From assembly GCA_011009095.1 (NCBI GenBank), contig VTPC01000499.1, positions 28,363 through 92,362 of the forward strand: 64,000 nucleotides of DNA. Reading direction: 5' to 3'. The position numbers were made by a program, and so were the translations under genes. This DNA comes from Ignelater luminosus. Lineage: Eukaryota > Arthropoda > Insecta > Coleoptera > Elateridae. Positions 1 to 10,789 of this stretch are shown one piece after another; positions within the stretch are counted from its first letter, which is position 1; the number at the start of each line of letters is the position of its first letter. The notes beneath the pieces are model-generated. The model was not told the DNA's origin. It ran no database searches and was given only the letters and a program-made list of their open reading frames with translations.

Positions 1-514
1 AACCTTCAAAGGGTGCATTTATAAAATTAATTTTGAAATGTTAATTTCCCGTGTCTGAACTTGCATTTTCTAAGAAGCTTAACAACGTTAATAATTTCTA
101 TAAAAGAAAAGCGATCTGTAATATAATTTAAACACTTGAATTTATTAAATTATTTCAAATAAAATAAATTGTAATGTCATTTTGAAGTTTCGCATAATCA
201 TCCGGATTCTGCCGCAAATTTCGTTTTTAATGTATTCATTTACTGCGAATTTATCGTCCCGATTCTGTTTATAAAATTTATTTAGTCATATTTATATGGT
301 TATCAAACATTTTGCATAAGGTTTCTTTGAAGTTCTTTGTTAAAAGTAAAATGCATTTAACAATCTGTTTTATGTTTCTTCATTGCAAGAATAGTTTATA
401 TTTGGCTTTCATTTATAAATTCGATATTATAGTTTCTTTGTCCAAATTATCACAATACGTGATTTTTAGTAAATTTAAGCAGACTAAACACTTCGTATGG
501 CTCTGCTCTTCTTA
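1..514. other. AT-rich sequence without a recognisable gene
   Basis: I see no domain, repeat or RNA gene here. The only open frame (312-515, +) has a composition expected of random AT-rich DNA. The composition changes sharply at about 515-520, where a GC-rich, CpG-bearing stretch begins; that is the likely outer end of the Harbinger element that follows. Confidence 0.6.
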
Positions 515-657
515 AGGTCTATTCAGAATGGAAGCGTCGCGTTCGCGTTATGCCGAGCGTAGCATTCACGTCGCGCAGCGTTGCGTCCGCGTCACGTAGG
601 GTATTCAGAGTGACAGCGTCTAGCGTTGCACAAGCAAGCATCATTTCAGTTTACAAA

Positions 658-942
658 ATGGCTCCAACAAGAGCAGTTCGTTTAATGTTCTTGCTCGAGA
701 CACTGTATTATACTTTTAAGAAGTTAAATAAAAAAGTTGGAATTTACCCTACAAACAGGGAAAGATATTTATTTGGTGAATTACATCATTTGTATCATGA
801 GCTAAGAAAGTATCCAGATCGATTTTTCAATTATCTGAGAATGTCCGTTCAAACATTTGATTATTTGTTGCAAAGGGTCAGTCATCGTTTGGAAAAAAAC
901 TGCAAACAATTTTGTGAAGAACAGACTTGTTATTACTATAAG
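658..942 (+). pseudogene. Harbinger transposase, N-terminal exon only (HARBI1-like)
   Basis: The frame is open from 550, but the ATG at 658 (MAPTRAV) is the more likely start because the codons before it translate CpG-rich terminal DNA. The segment with GELHHLYHELRKYPDRF, followed by FNYLRMSVQTFDYLL, matches the helical N-terminal region of Harbinger transposases (pattern: basic residues, PxRFxxYxRM, tFxxLL). The catalytic DDE domain is absent. At 942/943 the reading reaches AAG|GTAAG, a good 5' splice site, and the translation after it is low-complexity intron. So this is probably exon 1 of a spliced transposase whose later exons were lost by internal deletion. Its function would have been binding and cleaving element ends in the nucleus; this copy cannot do that. 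Confidence 0.75.
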
Positions 943-1045
943 GTAAGAAAAAAAGTCATTCATTTTTTATACTTTTATTATACAAACTTTCTATAATAAA
1001 ATGTAAGAAACAGAACAGAAACAGTTAAAAAATATATTAACAACT

Positions 1046-1121
1046 TCAGTACGTATAGGGGTATTGATCTGCATAACCGGAGAATGATGCACTGTCTGCA
1101 GACAAAGTAGACTGATGGATA
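1046..1121 (-). pseudogene. 3' end of the MADF-BESS partner gene, left of the nested mariner
   Basis: Reading the - strand leftward across the mariner, the flank at 1121-1046 continues the partner gene of 2421-3011. In the frame displaced by one base it gives a hydrophilic tail containing STLSADSASFSGY and a stop at 1046-1048, which looks like a natural C-terminus. In the undisplaced frame the translation is hydrophobic and non-specific. I infer one small indel near the insertion point in addition to the mariner. Confidence 0.5.
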
Positions 1122-2420
1122 TACGAGGGCGGTTCAGTAAGTACCCGTGTTTGACGACAGAAGGCGTTCCTGAGGGAAGTTGGTGTTATCATCGTGTGCT
1201 GCCATCTATCAAACGACGGTATAACAAATTGCAGACTGATTGATAGGTTAGTTTGGATTTGACAGCCATTTGAGTAAGACGTGTTTCGTGATTTTAGCTA
1301 ACATGGAAAAAGAGCAGTATCGTTCGGTAATTCGCTTTCTGTTTTTGGATGGGAAAAAATGCGAGGAGATAAAAGCAAAGTTGGATGCTGTTTATGGGGA
1401 CACTTCGCCATCTATGACCACAGTTAGATATTGGTTCGACGAATTTAAACGTGGGCGAACATCCGTTTTTGATGAGGAGCGACCAGGACGTCCGGCAGAC
1501 GTGGTTACCGAGGAAGTCATTAAAAAAGTCCACGACATGATTCTCGCTGATCGACGAACAATAGTGCGTGAAGTAGCAGAGGCCGTAGGTGTGTCGACCG
1601 GAACGGCAATTAATATTTTACATGATAAGTTGGCGATGAAAAAATTGTCGGCGCGATGGGTGCCGCGATTGCTAACGGTGGACAACAAGCGGATACTGCT
1701 GTTAACTTCGAAGCAGTGTTTGGAGCAATTTAAGCGAAATCCGAAGGAGTTTTTGCGTCGAGTTGTCACCGTTGATGAAACCTGGATTCATCATTACACA
1801 CCAGAAACTAAGCAACAATCAAAACAATGGATTTCTCCCGGTGAATCTGCTCCGAAGAAGGCGAAGATGGTTCCATCGGCCGGAAAGGTCATGGCGACGA
1901 TTTTTTGGGATGCGAACGGCGTCATCCTCATGGATTTTTTAGAAAAAGGAAGAACGATCACTGGACAATACTACAGTGAGTTATTAGACAGCTTCGACAA
2001 AAAATTGAAGGAGACACGGCCGCATTTGGCGAAAAAGAAGGTGCTGTTTCACCACGATAACGCACCAGCACATTCATCCGGAGTTGTCGCCGCCAAACTG
2101 CATGAATTGCGTTATGAATTGCTGCCGCACCCCCCCGTATTCACCCGATCTGGCTCCCTGCGACTTTTTCTTGTTTCCTAACATGAAGAAATGGCTCGCG
2201 GGAAAAAAATTTAGCTCAAACGAGGAAGTCATCGCCGAGATAGAGGCGTATTTTGGAGAGTTCGACAAATCCTATTTTTTGGAGGGGTTAAAAAATGCCA
2301 GGAACGTTGGGAGAAGTGTATATTTCTAAAAGGAGACTATGTTGAAAAATAAAAAAAAAAATTTTTTTTAAAAATTGTGTTTTCATTTCTAACACGGATA
2401 CTTATTGAACCGCCCTCGTA
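1122..2420 (+). mobile_element. Near-complete mariner transposon with TIRs and TA target duplication
   Basis: The element runs from 1124 to 2418 (1295 bp) and is flanked by TA at 1122-1123 and 2419-2420, the target-site duplication made by all Tc1/mariner elements. The left end starts CGAGGGCGGTTCAGTAAGTA. The reverse complement of the right end differs from the left at only two of the first 28 or so bases. It carries one transposase gene on + with a single frameshift. The high TIR similarity and nearly intact coding frame indicate a recent insertion compared with the other elements here. It landed in the MADF-BESS gene of a Harbinger transposon, so it is younger than that element. Confidence 0.93.
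1303..2326 (+). pseudogene. Mariner transposase (D34D type) with one frameshift
   Basis: The upstream frame opens at 1270, but the methionine at 1303 (MEKEQYRSVIRFLFL) begins the conserved HTH region and is the likely start. In order: a first helix-turn-helix (about residues 5-55), GRTSVFDEERPGRP linker, a second HTH (VREVAEAVGVSTGTA), then the catalytic domain with VDETW (first Asp) and HHDNAPAH (second Asp). At about 2130 a run of C residues shifts the frame; YSPDLAPCDFFLFP, holding the third Asp, continues in the next frame to the stop near 2327. Total length of about 340 codons is normal for mariner. All three catalytic acids are present, so the copy is one indel away from a full frame. 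It would cut and paste DNA at TA dinucleotides in the nucleus. Confidence 0.92.
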
Positions 2421-3011
2421 ATTCTGTGAAGATAATAATGTTAAATTTTTATCTTGGGATGAAGTCGATTGCTGAATATATGACTGGCGAATATCTGTGT
2501 CTCTAGAGTTTTCTATGGATATCAGTTCGTCTAAGATGGCCTGCTGAATTTTATTCCCAACCTTCAACCTTTGAATGGGATTCAATTTCTCCATATAGGG
2601 TATCAAACTTTTAAAAAAATTTAATTCTTCATTTTCTGGCTTGTCTGTGTCATGTGCCAGATTTTGTGCTACTAACTGCAACTTTTTACTTTCTATTTCT
2701 AAAAACTTTTCATCTCTTACATCACATAATCTTTTCCTATTTCCCTTTCCTTGCTGAGAAGTTGTGGACGATGCCGATGCAGATGCCGGAGGCGATACGG
2801 AAATTGTATGATCTATCACTGATTGCGTATCTGTTCTATCGTCTTCTACTTCTTCCATAGTATTAGATTTAGTTTCATCATCCTGAGACTGCTCAGAAGT
2901 TGGTAAATTTCCAGACTTAACTGCCGGAGTCAGCTGATCTTTCAGGAAAGACATCATTTCAAAATACGGCCAGGTTGGTTTATAAGTATTTGCACCATCT
3001 CCCGAATGCAA
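2421..3011 (-). pseudogene. MADF-BESS domain protein of the Harbinger element, truncated at both ends
   Basis: The - strand frame begins within the last third of a MADF domain (YKPTWPYFEMMSFLKD, the W..Y....FL signature). An acidic, Ser/Thr/Gln-rich linker follows, then a basic patch (GKGNRKRL), and a BESS motif near residues 130-165 (NFFKSLIPYMEKLNPIQRL). This architecture is typical of the DNA-binding partner encoded by insect Harbinger elements, which carries transposase to the nucleus and to the element ends. The N-terminal MADF portion is missing where an R1-like LINE end begins near 3030. The C-terminus is cut at 2421 by the mariner: the last residues of the open frame, from YEGGS on, are mariner TIR sequence. 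The tail of the gene continues at 1121-1046. Confidence 0.85.
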
Positions 3012-3039
3012 AACTGGAACTTGTTGTTTAAATCTATTC

Positions 3040-3205
3040 TATGGTACGTTCCTCCCATCTTCTGCAATAAAAGATTGTATGTTCGGCATCATCCTTGGCG
3101 TTGCAGGCTATGCATCTGTCATTGTCTCTTTTTATTAATTCTGAACAGATATGCTCCATAACTCCCGTGACCTGTCAGAAATTGTGTCAGCCAGTATTCC
3201 ACATT
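3040..3205 (-). pseudogene. C-terminal end of an R1-clade LINE ORF2
   Basis: On the - strand the translation reads YWLTQFLTGHGSYGAYLF, then after a one-base frameshift DRCIACNAKDDAEHTIFYC and a stop. This is the conserved C-terminal block of R1-clade non-LTR retrotransposons: TQ.LTGHG.F..YL.R followed by a Cys/His cluster C..C....D..EH..F.C. No endonuclease or reverse transcriptase remains, so the copy is heavily 5' truncated, the usual result of incomplete reverse transcription. Its truncated 5' side directly meets a telomere-type repeat array. R1 clade also contains the telomere-specific TRAS and SART families, but this fragment is too short to assign to either. Confidence 0.75.
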
Positions 3206-3281
3206 CCCTAACCTAACCTAACCTAACCTAACCCAACCCAACCCAACCCAACCCAACCCAACCCAACCCAACCCAACCTAA
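3206..3281. repeat. Interstitial telomere-type array, (CCTAA)5 (CCCAA)9 CCTAA
   Basis: Fifteen consecutive 5-bp units are visible without interruption: five CCTAA, nine CCCAA and one CCTAA. TTAGG is the canonical telomere repeat of many insects, and TTGGG is a one-base variant of it. The clean block structure (all variants together) points to local expansion of a mutated unit. The array lies inside ordinary transposon-rich sequence and abuts the truncated 5' side of an R1-clade LINE fragment. Confidence 0.9.
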
Positions 3282-3640
3282 CATCTACATTGCAAAATCA
3301 TTGAAAGTTTGTGGGTGGTAAGGGCCCTTTAAAAATGCTCATAACTTTTGACCTTGACGGTTGCGCCACCTGTAAGTGAGTTTGGACAAACTTCAGGAAG
3401 TTTGTGTTGATGTATTGCCGAGATTGCAGCCTCACAATCTCATTAAGCTGGTAGAAAAGGCTTTTGCGGCAATACATGCTCCATTAATTTAATGTATTGC
3501 GATAAAAGTTCTGGAGATTTGTAGCAATGAGGTGAAATTTAAGAATTCCAACCGGTAAATTAAGTAATTTAGAAATAGCAGAACCACAGGAAGAAGGGAG
3601 GCAGGAAGGCATATTTATAAAACTTCAGGAAAACCAGTTA
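3282..3640. other. Unassigned sequence with an 11-bp inverted repeat
   Basis: No coding signal is recognised. ATGTATTGCCG at 3410-3420 and its exact complement at 3467-3477 could form a hairpin with a 46-base loop, and a third partial copy (TGTATTGCG) occurs near 3491. The rest is unremarkable. Confidence 0.4.
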
Positions 3641-4000
3641 CCATCGGGCAAGACGTTTAAGTACCTCGGATCGAATGTACAGAGCAATGAAGGGTTGAAT
3701 CCAGAGATTCAGCATAGACCTGCTATGATGCACAGAGCGGAGACATGGACTGTTACACGAGGACTCGAGAAAAGAAAATGGAAGTGGCTGAGATGAGGAT
3801 GTTAAGGTAGATATGTGGAGTAACTAGGAAGGACATGATCAGGAATAAGTTTATCGGAGGATCGGTCAAGGTTGGGCCTATTCGTAGAAACATCCAAGAG
3901 AGCAGGCTAAGAAAATAATTGAGAAGATGGAAGGACAAGGTGAATGAAGATTTCCGAAAGAAATAGTTGAATAGGATGAGGCATTGTAAAAGAAGAGGAA
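3640..4000 (+). pseudogene. LINE ORF2 fragment, region after the reverse transcriptase palm
   Basis: On + the translation begins GKTFKYLGSNVQSNEG, the strand after the YADD palm motif in RTE/CR1-type LINEs, and continues through AETWTVTRGLEKR. With several stops it then shows MRMLR..CGVTRKD, IRNKFI.GS and a VGPISR..QESRLR stretch, the familiar C-terminal segment of these LINEs. Stops and frameshifts make it non-functional. A (GAA)-like purine-rich end near 3985-4010 suggests the 3' terminus. Confidence 0.75.
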
Positions 4001-4004
4001 CCAC

Positions 4005-6479
4005 AGGAAGATCGATTCAAATTTGTTTTCCAGATGTTAACAAATAATTTGTACATATAAAAAAATTAAATCGAACCTCCATCATTGATTCTCCAGATCA
4101 ATATTCTACTAATTGAAAACTAAAGATTCAGATTGGAAAATTTTGAGAAAAATACAGAATTGCTTTTAGGGAAATACGGCTTGATTTTGCTGGCCATGAG
4201 ATTCTTCAAACGTGACGCTATACTTATATATAGATAACTGACTAAAAAGATTATTATCAAAGACTTTAGCAAAAGTTGTAAGTGTTGGGAAATCAAGTCC
4301 ATGTCAACATTCTAGATTAAGAACTTCACGTCTAAAGTCAAAATGTTTGAAATGTGAATTCTACTACTCGCCGATTACCGGTTTTGACTAGCATAATCGT
4401 AAACAATCATTCTTAGTTAAAAGAAGATAAAAATTGCAAGAACAGTGTGTGCCTTCTTCAATGATAATTCCATCTTCGCTAATTAACCAATTTTTTTTTA
4501 TCAGCAATGACATGAAAGCATAAAAGCTGAAAATGACATCAAGAATAAGAATAAGGTTGATGATCTTATCCATATATCTTTTCCAATTAACTCCTCGTTA
4601 TTATTTATTTATAGAACAGTTATCTAATTAATTAATTAAAAAGAAATTTGAATAGCTGTATATATGTAATATGCCAACATAACTACGATAATAATATTTA
4701 TCATTAAGCAGCACATACAACTCTTCAATCAAAACTTTCTTTCCAAACATGTACGGCGTTGTGCAACACTGACAGATTTACAATAACCATGTTTCAAATA
4801 AATGTTAATCCCACGTGCCCTATTACATTAACACCTTTTAATCCCTATAATTTGCAGTTTTACTATTGTTTGGTGTACTTTATTTATCGACAAACAATTA
4901 AAATAAAATCGAAACGTACGCTATTATCCCACCAAGAATGTGTTATCTAACGTGCAATTTCAATGAATATGTTTAACAGAAGGAATTACCGAGTCGTGAT
5001 CCGTTAGGTAGTATCTTAGATCGGCATTAAAGTTATGTGCGTGTTAGAGAAAGATCTACCATATTCTCCTCAATGGACAAAGCGCAAGAATATTCTAAAC
5101 ACACGACTGACTGGGTTATTTTGTACAAAAAAATTTAAATGTATTTTATTGAAGGTTTATTTTCATTCGAACGTAATTGTATGCTAACGTTTCTAATCGG
5201 TCCGCCCGATAAGCTTTACTATCGTATTTAGAGAGGTTGTATTTCATGTTTTACTAAGGTGGGTCCTATAATATCTGTGCAAGCGCAAAAGTGGAGGTAT
5301 TTATTTATTAAAAATTCACTTTCTCTGTTACGATTGTACTTCCATTACAGATTTATTATTGTAAACGGAAATACGAAGGGGACGTTGCTTATAATGAAAA
5401 GGGCGTGTGTTTTAAAGGATTCATGACTTGAAAATAATGTTTAATGTGGTTTTGCAGAAGGAGGTATTAAAAAATTTAAATCTTCATTTAGTCGCTTGTT
5501 CAATTTTAATAACAACATTCACTACAAGAGAAAGTACAAGAAAATTCAGAAATATTTCTATGTACATAGTTAACAATGTAGTTAAATAAATAAATGGATA
5601 AAGATCAAGGCAAGACCTTATTAATGAAGTTGTGGAACTGCGTTCGCAATCGATAATAGCACAATAGCTCTGATGTGATTGTACGACGTGGTGTGTGTAT
5701 GTATTCGTGTGATGTATAAAAATTGATTGTATATGCCAATATACAATCTCTAATAAAATTTAATTGCATACGAAGGTCACGATGTGTTCAACGAAGAAAA
5801 TATTGAGCAAGCTATAGGTAGATTTTTAAAAAAATTATAAATCACGTTATTATCAATCTTCTTATGTTAATTAATTAAAGAAATTATACATACCTTTGAC
5901 ATGCACAAAGCTCTGACATATAAACCAAAAGAATTTATTGTTAGAAATAATAATAATTAATTAATATTAGAAAGAACAAACTAGAAAACTCTAAGGTGGG
6001 CAGAAATGTTGTATAGTGGGTCAGCAAATTATCTCAGTAACAACTAAAATATTCCAGCCTACATCTATCGAGATATTAACAATCTAATTATGAATAAACA
6101 CCAAAATAGATCACTGAAGCATCTGAAGACAAAGAAATTAAAAGCTTCATGCCAAAACAGAAAGTTACCAACTATTCAGTAGATTCAAGCATGTGGTAGA
6201 AGAACAAACTGACAATGAGAATTTTCTTGCTACATGCGTTTAATTGCTCAAGATCAGAACAACCCTTGCAAGCAACCATCAGGCCTTTGCCCTTTTCTGC
6301 ATTTCCAGCATTGACAAAGGCTTGAATTCTAACTATTTGGTAATTGGGCTTTAAATATCCAAATTCTAACGTAAGGAATGCAAGAAGTTCGATGTAATTT
6401 CAGGAAAGTCGGGATTCCAAAAACTAACTATCAATGATTTCAGAAGTCTCTCTATGCGCCTTAAGCTGCGGAATTCAAC
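4005..6479. other. AT-rich sequence, no recognisable gene
   Basis: Both strands carry only short frames with compositional bias. I see no conserved domain, structural RNA, long inverted repeat or tandem array. It is probably intergenic or intronic DNA, or elements decayed beyond recognition by eye. Confidence 0.5.
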
Positions 6480-6971
6480 ATTACCATGGGTGACTTCAAT
6501 GCTAAAGTTGGTGAAGGAAAGGTAGAATATATCGTTGGAAAATACGGCCTGGGTGTCAGAAATGACAGGGGTGATCTTCTCAAAACCTATCGTTATGCAG
6601 ACAGCGGGTCAGATCATAACCCAGTCATAGATAGACTAGAAATAAGACTCAAGAAAATATCGCGCAATAAACACATAAAGCCAAACTTTCAACTTCTTCA
6701 AAATCCGGAGACACTGAATAAACAAATCAATAGGAAAGCCCCCTCACTAACAGAAGACACTGTCGAAAACTCACGGGATACTATCAAGAATATAATCTGC
6801 CAAGTACAAACTGAAAAACTCACACAAGACCAAAACACCATGAACAAAGGAAGTTATAAAAACAGAAATGAAATCAAATGCAGAGAGATTCATATAACTA
6901 TACCTAAATTAATAAGGAAAGCTAAAGAGAAATGAATGGAAGAATGATGTCATGAGCTAGAAAAGTTGCAA

Positions 6972-7009
<38 letters not shown>

Positions 7010-8490
7010 CCACACTACATCCATGAATTATTTGACGATACAAGAATAGATCCAGAAGTACTTGACCAAAGCGGACCGTTACTAGAGAATCTAACATTGG
7101 AAGTAACTCCTAGACGAAGACAACATCAAACAACTAACACAACTGGTAAACAAGATATACAAAACAGGAGTTATCTCCAAAGATTGGTTCACATCAGTGT
7201 TTATTCCAATTCGAAAGCTAAGTGGTGCCCATGAACGTTCGCAGTTCAGATTGATCAGTTTGATGAGCCATTATTAAAAATTGTTCCAAAAGTTATTCAC
7301 CAGTGAATATATAGAAAATGCGAAGAAAACATTACTGACGAACAATTTAGTTTCCGACAAGGTTTTGGTACTAGAGAGGCCCTATTTAGTCTTACAGTCC
7401 TGCTCCAGAAATGTAGAGATCAGTCCCAAAACGTATAGATTTGCTTTATAGACAATGAAAAAGTCTTTGACCGAGTTAAACACACTAAACTAGTCAACTT
7501 GCTTAATAGTCAACAATTAGATTGCAGTGACATCACATAGGCGATAATGTTAGCAACAGTAGGGGCCCCATAACACGAAGACTACGTCAAGGATGTATAC
7601 TTTCTTCTCTCCTTTTTAACCTCTATTCGAAGAAGGTTTCCCAAGATGCACTTGAAGACATCAAAGAAGGTATCAAGATAAATAGAAAGATTATTAACAA
7701 CCTAAGGTACGCCGATGATACCGCGATTCTGTCAAACAGCCCAGAAGAACTGCAAAGGCTTATAATAGAAGGTGACGCTCTTGGTCTTAGAATTAACACC
7801 AAGAAGACCAAAACAATGGCGATTAGTAAAAACCCGAACCTACAAGCCAACATCCATATTATATAATAAGCCGCTCAAAGATGCTGCTAGATTCAAGTAT
7901 CTAGGTTCTTGGATAATAAAGAAGCTTAACCCAGAAGTCGAAGTCCGAACTCGAATCGAGTATGCAAGATCCGCATTCTTTAAAATGAAAAGCTTTCTTA
8001 CAAATACAACCCTGTCACTGGATATTCGATATCGTTTCGTAAAACATATATTTACTCAATTCTCCTATATGGAGTGGAAACGTGGACCATGGGTATGAGA
8101 GCAATGTGATGCCTAGAAGCGTTCGAGAGGTGGGTCTATCGAAGACTACTAAAAATATCATGAACGGAACATAACTCGAATGAAACGGTATTACGGAGAA
8201 TGGGAAGAGACAGGAAACTTCTAACAATTATTAAGAAACGCAAGACCAGTTACCTTGGCCATATATATAGAGGATGAGAATATGACTTCTTAAGATTAAT
8301 AATGGAGGGAAAAATTGAAGCAAGGAGAGGATCAGGGAGAAGAAAATGCTCATGGCTTAAAAATTTGAGAGACTGGACAGATTTAAGTACACAAGCATTA
8401 TTGAGAGAAGCACAGGAAAAGGGAATTTTTGCAAAGAATTGTTGCCGACGTTGAGTAACGAAGATGGCACTTTAAACAGAAGAAGAAGCC
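6480..8490 (+). pseudogene. LINE (non-LTR retrotransposon) ORF2 relic: endonuclease, RT and C-terminal region
   Basis: The element starts in the AP-endonuclease domain: MGDFNAKVG at 6486, KYGLGVRNDRGDLL, then GSDHNPV. The roughly 60-70 residues normally between the last two blocks are deleted. RT blocks follow in shifting frames: ITDEQFSFRQGFGTREA near 7330-7380, FIDNEKVFDRV near 7445, RQGCILSPLLFNLYS near 7590, and the catalytic palm NNLRYADDTAIL near 7700-7730. Next come FKYLGSWI and the thumb-like IEYARSAFFKMK. The end holds GRRKCSWLKNLRDW..LST and IVADV, the usual last block of this LINE type, with a GAAGAA-type tail near 8480. Many stops and frameshifts rule out activity. Clade is uncertain. 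Confidence 0.88.
6975..7009. repeat. (AG)n dinucleotide microsatellite
   Basis: About seventeen AG units in a row lie inside the LINE relic, between its endonuclease and RT parts. It grew within the element after insertion. Confidence 0.95.
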
Positions 8491-8879
8491 ACGGTATACG
8501 AGAACTTTTACACGCGGATCACTTCTCGATTGGAATCTAAGAGTGTTTTTTATATTATATCTCAGATTTTGATTCATATTTTATTTTGTTCTTCATTCTT
8601 TTTTATAAGCACAATTTCTGTGTGGCGTCTGTGAGGTTACACTAACACGTTTTACGCTCTGGTGATAAATCTCTAGATCTGAAGATTTTACAACGTTTAT
8701 GGCAACAGTGTGTTCACCCTAATATTAGTTTTTGGATTTCTATTAAGGTCATCATGCAGGTATAATATTCGACATCCTCTACTATATTGCGTGCGTCTCT
8801 TTGGATCGATTACTTTTGAAATGCTACCACTGTAATCTATACAGGGTATATTTAAAATTTGTACACCACGTGAATCTAC

Positions 8880-9410
8880 ATCAAAATTCTGGAGGTTGCT
8901 TGAAAATGAGAAACCGATACAGCATCTTGGAGGAAGCTGCTATATTCGATTCTCCTACTAAGTTGAGGAAACTGTTTGCTATCATGTTGCCATTCTGCCA
9001 AATCGCTTTTGGGCAAGATCAAAGTCAATTTGTTAAAGACCCTAGTGAGATAGCTAGAAAGAGATTTACATGGAAGTTGAGACCAGGTTAAGTAAAAGAC
9101 TTAGTTAGGTCTCTAGAAGTCGAAGACTGGTCGAGTACAGCTAACCACATCTTAGAGAGTATGCAAAGACTTTAGAAAATAAAGCACTACTTGAGTGAGG
9201 TCAGCTATCATACAGATAACTCGATCCAAGCGTGTGGAAAGGCATAAGAGCATTTTTGACTGAACCAGATAAGTCTACGAAGAACATGGAGACAAAGACA
9301 GCGGAAAGCTTTTTTGTTCTTGATGCCTCCGGAGCCATAGCAAAGACATTTCTTGTTATTTTTGGAAATCATGAAGAACGAATCAACGAACTCCGCAAGA
9401 TCACACATCT
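8880..9410 (+). pseudogene. Helitron (Pif1-like) helicase relic with degraded Walker A
   Basis: The + strand translation near 8910-9050 reads RNRYSILEEAAIFDSPTKLR then KLFAIMLPFCQIAF, matching the block just before the helicase core of insect Helitron Rep-helicase proteins (W...L.EA....P..LR.LF..IL..C.P). Further along, near 9312-9350, FFVLDASGAIAKTFL occupies the place of the Walker A loop, normally a GGxGKT-type P-loop. Only A-K-T-F-L is kept, so ATP binding would be lost. The frames are broken between the two blocks. Helitrons move by rolling-circle replication and use this helicase to unwind DNA. No Rep/HUH motif or hairpin terminus is visible, so only a core piece remains. Confidence 0.68.
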
Positions 9411-9459
9411 ACCTTTGACCGTAACATTTTTTTCGGTTTTGTCTTTGAAGATCTTCTGA

Positions 9460-10769
9460 ATTGGACTTTTGTACACAACTCTACAATTCTATTACGTCGG
9501 GACTTTGTACTGGTAGTTCTATTAGTTTCCGCTAGATCCGTCACTGCAAAGAAGTGTAAAGAATACTGCTCTGAATTCTGATTAAATTCTTTATCATTAC
9601 AGTTTTTACTTTCTAATTCTTCTGGGGTATCAGATATTGCTTTTGGGCTTTATAAGGCAAGTATGGAATTTTGATACCTTAACACTACTAACACTATGTA
9701 TAGTTAATGACCTCAATCTTCTTAGCCGATTAGAAAAATAAGAACAGAAAATCCAATTTGACAATCAGAAAAATTAGATTTTAGATGGTCCTTGTGGTAA
9801 TCAATACTAATGGCAAGACTTTTCTGAGCAATTACAGTTCTTGGGATATTTTCTGTTACAACCCAGAAACTAGAATGACCAGTCTGTAAGGTAAGCTGAT
9901 GAAGATGATGCACTAGTTAGAGTTGGTTTAAATAAAACTGGACGCGCTTGATGAAAAAACAGTAACGTAACGCCTTCACTCATCTTGCCCATCTGCTAAA
10001 AGATTTTTTCAAGGGTTTGGTATAACGATTTGCTCAGTCTTCTGATCTCATGGAATATTATGACAAGAAAAAGTACGGGACAACTCTCCTCAACTCTGCA
10101 CTTCCTCAAACGGACAATGTCACAATAATCAATATTTTGGTTAGGAACTTTCGACTTTTTACTTAATTTCTGCTCAATGTTGTCAATTGGAATTATCACC
10201 CATTAAAGATTTTTTTTATTGACTAGTGACCATATGACATATTTGATGGCAGGGTCGGCTTCAGAGATTAAACCACTTCAGGGCTTACAATTAGAAGAAC
10301 GCAGAACTCAATTAAAAAATTCTCAAATTTGAGACTTACAAGACAGATCAAACCGCTGCCGAAGGTAGCCGACTGTATAAGAGATTATCTCCTTTTCAGT
10401 CTTCAAGAATAATTTAAAAGTGGATGCGCAGAAAGCATTGGGACCTGGTGGATAGAAGTGATGGTCTCATAAGGCAGACGACATGAAAACCCCGTCGGCT
10501 GATATGGATTTGTAGCAGTTGGGTAGGGGCATTGCGCGGTGATAGGTTCGGAGGCAACAACAGTAGTGGTCTCACCCCCAAGACGTTCCCATCTCAGACT
10601 TCCAAGCTGAACCCGACGGCAGTAGAAGACACTTCCCTTCATGACATCATTGTCTACCCAAGTCGCTGAGATGGATCCCTCCAACCAAAGCTTAAATCGG
10701 ACCCGGTTGAAGCTTTTAAAAACGGTATATTAAGTATATAAAGATAAAATTCCAATTAGAAATAATAAA
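9460..10769. other. Unassigned sequence with a GC-richer block at 10400-10690
   Basis: No family recognised. The 10403-10684 stretch is open on the - strand for 93 codons and clearly richer in G+C than its surroundings. It precedes an RTE-type LINE tail and could be 5' untranslated or ORF1-proximal sequence of some element, but I can point to no motif. The remaining sequence is AT-rich without structure. Confidence 0.35.
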
Positions 10770-10789
10770 AACATAATTTGGTCTCCATC

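Larger units (their letters stand above)
516..3028. mobile_element. PIF/Harbinger-like DNA transposon remnant, internally deleted
   Basis: Autonomous Harbinger elements carry two genes, a DDE transposase and a Myb/SANT or MADF-type DNA-binding partner. Both are recognisable here in convergent orientation: a transposase N-terminal exon on + (658-942) and a MADF-BESS gene on - (2421-3011, with its 3' end at 1046-1121). The catalytic exons of the transposase are missing, so the element was internally deleted. A mariner at 1124-2418 sits in the partner gene. The left edge is placed near 516 by the composition change; the right edge is lost where an R1-clade LINE end begins at about 3030-3040. I did not find a matching terminal inverted repeat on the right, so the outer borders are approximate. 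Confidence 0.7.

Noticed and set aside
1392-1769. - strand frames opposite the mariner transposase
   Set aside because: Shadow frames of the + strand transposase, without any domain of their own.
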